Source: Telmatactis stephensoni (lineage: Eukaryota > Cnidaria > Anthozoa > Actiniaria > Isophelliidae). Taken from it: DNA of 64,000 nucleotides. Shown in pieces: positions 60,094-64,000 of this stretch (positions within the stretch are counted from its first letter, which is position 1; each line of letters begins with the position of its first letter). A program made the translations under genes and the position numbers. Location: contig JALIZF010001796.1 in NCBI GenBank assembly GCA_029948255.1, positions 296,001 through 360,000 on the forward strand. The letters are read 5' to 3'. The notes beneath the pieces are model-generated. The model was not told the DNA's origin, did no database searches, and was given only the letters and a program-made list of their open reading frames with translations.

Positions 60094-60462
60094 TTGCTGG
60101 TACTGCTCTATACTATTCATCAGGAACAAACTAAGATATGGAGCAGCAGATGAAAACCCGCGCGTTTCGTAACTTTTGGCGCCAAAAGTCTTGCCCTACG
60201 CATGACCATCCGTTTTACACTCACTAGACCTACAGACCTTCCAAGTAAGTCACAAGTTGTCCAGCTCCATTGACCATTAAACTACGCCTTTTCATGCCTA
60301 TTATCCTGTTTGACCCACCCACCATCCCCTGTGGCATTTCTTGTCAGTCGTTTGGTCACGCGTAGGGCAAGACTTTTGGTGCTAAAAGTTACGAAACGCG
60401 TGGTTTTCATCTGCTGCTCCATATCTTGCACCTGATGAATAGTATAGAGCAGTACCAGCGAC
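60094..60462. repeat. Inverted repeat with arms of about 110 bp
   Basis: The left arm (60094-60206) runs TTGCTGGTACTGCTCTATAC through GCCAAAAGTCTTGCCCTACG; the right arm (60354-60462) is its near-complement, from CGTAGGGCAAGACTTTTGG to GTATAGAGCAGTACCAGCG. The loop is about 150 bases of unrelated sequence. Confidence 0.85.
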
Positions 60463-61052
60463 AATTTCATTTCAATTCATCTTTTTGAATGAGTAAAATT
60501 TCACTACCGTGCTCTAACTTGTGTTTCTACTTGTTTGCTTGTTTTACACAATAAATATATTCAATAATAAGATCAGTGCTTGCAAAAACATGACAGTTGC
60601 TTATAAAAACGGCTACTAAAAACCGACCATAGGTCCGTTTTTATTTGATGTGCACCCTCCCGGTAAATTTCCTGGTTACGGCCCTTTTTTACATCCCCCC
60701 TACCCCTCGGAATTTCCATTTTTGACATTATGATATTGACCCCCCACCCCTCTGGAATTTCCGAAAATTGAAAACCCACATTTCAATACCCCCTGGAAAT
60801 TTTTTTGTTACAATTTAGTATGAATATGGTGCTGGACGTCACCCAGCCATGTGGGATGTTGGTTCACACAGCTCGAAATACTACGAGCATGCTCAGTGAA
60901 CCGGGCATAAACTAATGCCTCAAGCTGTTATAGAAACACTGACGAATAAATATAAAAGTGTGACCAGTAACCAGAAACCGTGGACAGCTGTTTCGGCCTT
61001 GTTGGGCCTCATCAGCACGGTGCACTGGATACTGGTCAAAGTTAGTTTTTGC
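60463..61052. other. Repeat remnants, no gene
   Basis: A pyrimidine-rich block with two variants of a CCCCTCGGAATTTCC-like word lies at 60650-60800. ACAGCTGTTTCGGCCTTGTT and GGGCCTCATCAGCAC at 60983-61020 resemble a widespread repeat tail that I cannot place in a named family. Confidence 0.35.
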
Positions 61053-61797
61053 TCGCAGCATTTCACTTTCTATTAGAAATAGCTAGTCATACATTATATC
61101 TCACACGCAAAAATATTCCCTGCGAATATACCAGTTTATTCAACTTTTTATTTCACTATATATCTAAATTGTTTGCTGTAAAGACTTCTACAACTGCAAC
61201 GGCATTATTGACACAACAAATCGTGTATTTTTTCGTTCATGTTTCAGATGTTTTATCGATTACGTGACGAACGCGTCAGGTCAAATAGAACATAAAAATA
61301 GACTAGCTATTTCTAATAGAAAGTGAACTGCTGCGAGCAGAAAACAGCTGGTGTATCCACGTTAGCAGAACTGGTTTCCTAAAACTCACGAAAGTACACC
61401 GCTTTCTCTGATATATGAAATGTTTCTTGTCTATCTCTGTGCGTTGTGTGACAAACACTGCTAGTTGACCTTCAATATTGAACTAGACGCACTCATGCGT
61501 TCACTTGTTCCCATGTAAAAGGGAGCCCAAAATCGGCATAAAAAGGACATTTAGATTAGCTGCCGCTAGAGTAAGAGCGATTGATCAGTGTTGTCGTTAA
61601 TACACTTAAAACTAGCCATTTCTAATAGAAAGTGAAGTGCTGCGAGCAGAAAACAGCTGGTGTATCCACGTTAGCAGAACTGTTCCCCTAAAACTCACGA
61701 AAGTACACCGCTTTCTCTGATATATGAAATGTTTCTTGTCTATCTCTTGTGCGTTGTGTGACGAACACTGCTAGTTGACCTTCAATATATGTTGAAC
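61053..61797. repeat. Tandem duplicated block, copies 1 and 2
   Basis: A block of about 180-190 bp starting ACTAGC(T/C)ATTTCTAATAG and ending TTGACCTTCAATAT occurs at 61303-61490 and 61611-61797 with few differences. The block start is also present inverted at 61060-61092, so the left part can fold back. Confidence 0.85.
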
Positions 61798-62564
61798 TAC
61801 AAAACATGATTCTCCAGGATCAGTGTCGGACACACTGTCACAGTTCAAAATATTTAGCACTTTGAGTAAAAGTAATTTTTCAAACAATCACAAACGGCTA
61901 GCGTTAGTTGGCAATGATTATAAAACTAACTGATTTTAAAAAGCTAGTTGTACGTTGCATCACGGTCAAAGATACCGCATTGTCTACTGTATTTGACGCT
62001 TTAGATTAAACGAATGATAAATACAATTCCATCACATACAAAGTATAAAATTTTCTTTCATAGGGTAACCAAATATATTGCAGAGATTCTCAGCGCGACC
62101 TCACTGTATACCTATTATCTTGGCTTGAATTGATTCGGCCCATAGACGAGCTTCGACTCGAACAGTAATACGCAAAATGACCCGTAACAGAACATTCCCT
62201 CTCGAAAAAATACACTTAGCATTTTGTAACCCTCATGTATACTTCGAGAAACATAAAACCTCTCGAATGGAATCGCACAGGAATCCCAATTCATCCCTGT
62301 GACGTCAAGGTTCGCCATGAACATACCGTACATAAAAATCGAGTTCGTGGATCAATATTAAGGTGACGTCATAAATCGCACAGGAATCCCACACCAAGAA
62401 TAGTGTTGCTGCTCGCTTCGCTCCCAGCAACAAGACGCACCTCGAACCGTACACTGGTTGCTTGTATAGCTCAACAAGCCGCAGTAGTAAAGACCTTGAT
62501 TTGTCTGTCCACAGCTATTAGCATTTGCCTTTCGTATCTCACATGCAAAAATTTTGTACCGCTG

Positions 62565-63760
62565 ATCGTATGTATCGCATGTTCGTCTAGTGACATCCAC
62601 AGATTACAGTGTGTTCCGAATAGTCGAAGTAAACCCCTACCCTCACCCCCAACCAGGGACAGTTATTAATAATGAAATATAGGGTTTGTGGTTATAAATA
62701 TACGTTTTGACCAAACTGTGCAGTTTAGTTCAGAAATATATCTGCAGGGGAAATGTTTGTTTTGTTCATGTTTCAGATGTTTTATCCATTATGTGACCAA
62801 ACGCATCAGGTCAAATAGAACATAAAAATATATTGAATTTCCATAAACTTACCAAGGGCACTAGGACAAAGTCGGTGTGTGTGTATGCACTAGTCGAAGT
62901 AAACCCCTACCCCCACCCCCAACCAGGGACAGGCCTTGAAATGCGTCTATATCTATATTTGGATTTGAGGCCAGTAACCACATGGCCTCATAGAGGTCTA
63001 TTTTTTGTCTAATCATATGCAACGGATCGGAATCGAATGACGAGGCTAGGGTAATTCTCTTTTTCTTGAACAGGGTATGATTTTTTCACTTTCGAGTGTC
63101 TTAAACAGGGTCAGGTTTCTAGAACTCTGGCGGCACACCCCTATCCAAAATGAGGTTGAGTTCCCCCCCCCCCCCCCGGCCAGGGGGGAAATACTGAACT
63201 CTGATAGGAAGGCCGGAGAAGCGGGGAGGGTCAAGGACAAATTTCGAAAAAGTACACAGGAAGCCCAGGTACAACTTTTGAGCAAAGCAATGTGTGTATC
63301 TATAAATGGGAAAGTGAACTGCTGCGAGCAGAGCTGTTCCCCTAAAACTTACGAAAGTACACCGCTTTGTCTGATATATCAAATGTTACTTGTCTATCTC
63401 CTGTGCTATGCGTTGTGTGACGAACACTGCTAGTTCATGGCTAGTTGACCTTCAATATTGAACTACAAGGATCAGTGTCGGACACACACAGTTCAAAATA
63501 TTTAGCACTTTGAGTAAGGCAATTTTTCAAACAATCTCAAACGGCTGATTATAAAACTAACTGATTTAAAAAAAGCTAGTTTATGTAGGGAAAAATGTGA
63601 ATCGCTGATCGTATGTATCGCCTGTTCGTCCAGTGACATCCTTGAATCGACTCTCGATACGGTATGGACTTGAACCGCTGATCGTATGTATCGCATGTTC
63701 GTCTAGTGACATCCACAGATTACACTGTGTTCCGAATAGGAGGCTACTCGCTTCGCTCGC
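62565..63760. repeat. Locally shuffled repeat cluster
   Basis: The duplicated block seen at 61.3 and 61.6 kb returns at about 63310-63460. GATCGTATGTATCGCATGTT appears near 62565 and twice near 63607 and 63680 (the first reads GCCTG). GTCGAAGTAAACCCCTACCC appears near 62623 and 62894. CATGTTTCAGATGTTTTATC appears near 61238 and 62768. The order varies between copies, as in a cluster built by repeated local duplication. Confidence 0.75.
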
Positions 63761-64000
63761 AGCAATAAAGCTGTAACCTTTGTAAAATTGTTGTTTACCA
63801 TTTATTTATTTGATAGAAAAATCAATTTTTGGAAAATGCCCTTTCACAATCATATATTCATGGGCAGGAGAAGGAAGGAAGGATAAGGACAACTATAAGG
63901 CCCTGAAGCTTTCTCTGTTTATGAGGTCAATCAAGTTCTGAAGCTGGGAATGGAATTCCATCTTAAATTGGACATTTTAACAAATATAATTTTTTATGCT
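63761..64000. other. Right edge, nothing recognised
   Basis: AT-rich sequence with no open frame or repeat that I can identify. Confidence 0.3.

Overview
The window is animal nuclear DNA, most likely from an anthozoan cnidarian (coral, corallimorph or anemone-like). This is inferred from AT-rich, intron-rich genes with clear bilaterian orthologues, an intronless class A GPCR, and a very dense population of small foldback and terminal-inverted-repeat elements. I cannot name the species. Exon boundaries were read by eye from splice consensus, reading-frame continuity and remembered family sequences; no search was run.

Genes, left to right: (1) two tandem genes for single-pass membrane micropeptides (58 and 56 residues; 659-835 and 1824-1994, +). 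They share their N-terminal half, the bases around the stop codon and an apparent intron just after the stop. (2) An intronless peptide-receptor-like GPCR (7415-8518, -). (3) A six-exon secreted protein (12505-19207, +) with cysteine-rich repeats, a PI-PLC X-type phosphodiesterase domain and a long Asn-rich, sequon-rich tail. (4) CEP72, 16 exons (24529-32203, +). (5) TPPP/p25-alpha, 3 exons (36037-37611, -). (6) Gamma-SNAP (NAPG), 11 exons (39492-47000, +). (7) MEAK7/TLDC1, 6 exons (50604-55270, -). From about 55.3 kb to the end I recognise no host gene, only repeats.

CEP72 and TPPP are convergent neighbours here, as I recall they are on human 5p15.33. Both encode microtubule or centrosome proteins, so this may be very old microsynteny. 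TPPP and NAPG are divergent across 1.9 kb; NAPG and MEAK7 are convergent across 3.6 kb.

Repeats fill introns and spacers. The clearest history is at 19.4-23.8 kb: a TA-flanked palindromic element (intact relatives at 13.1 and 57.7 kb) was split by a 3.7 kb element with long inverted ends and a 6-bp target duplication, which itself contains further elements. A pure 560-bp TTTC tract ends 88 bp before the CEP72 start codon. CEP72 and NAPG each carry an apparent U12-type intron, and CEP72 and MEAK7 each carry one apparent single-base frame break.
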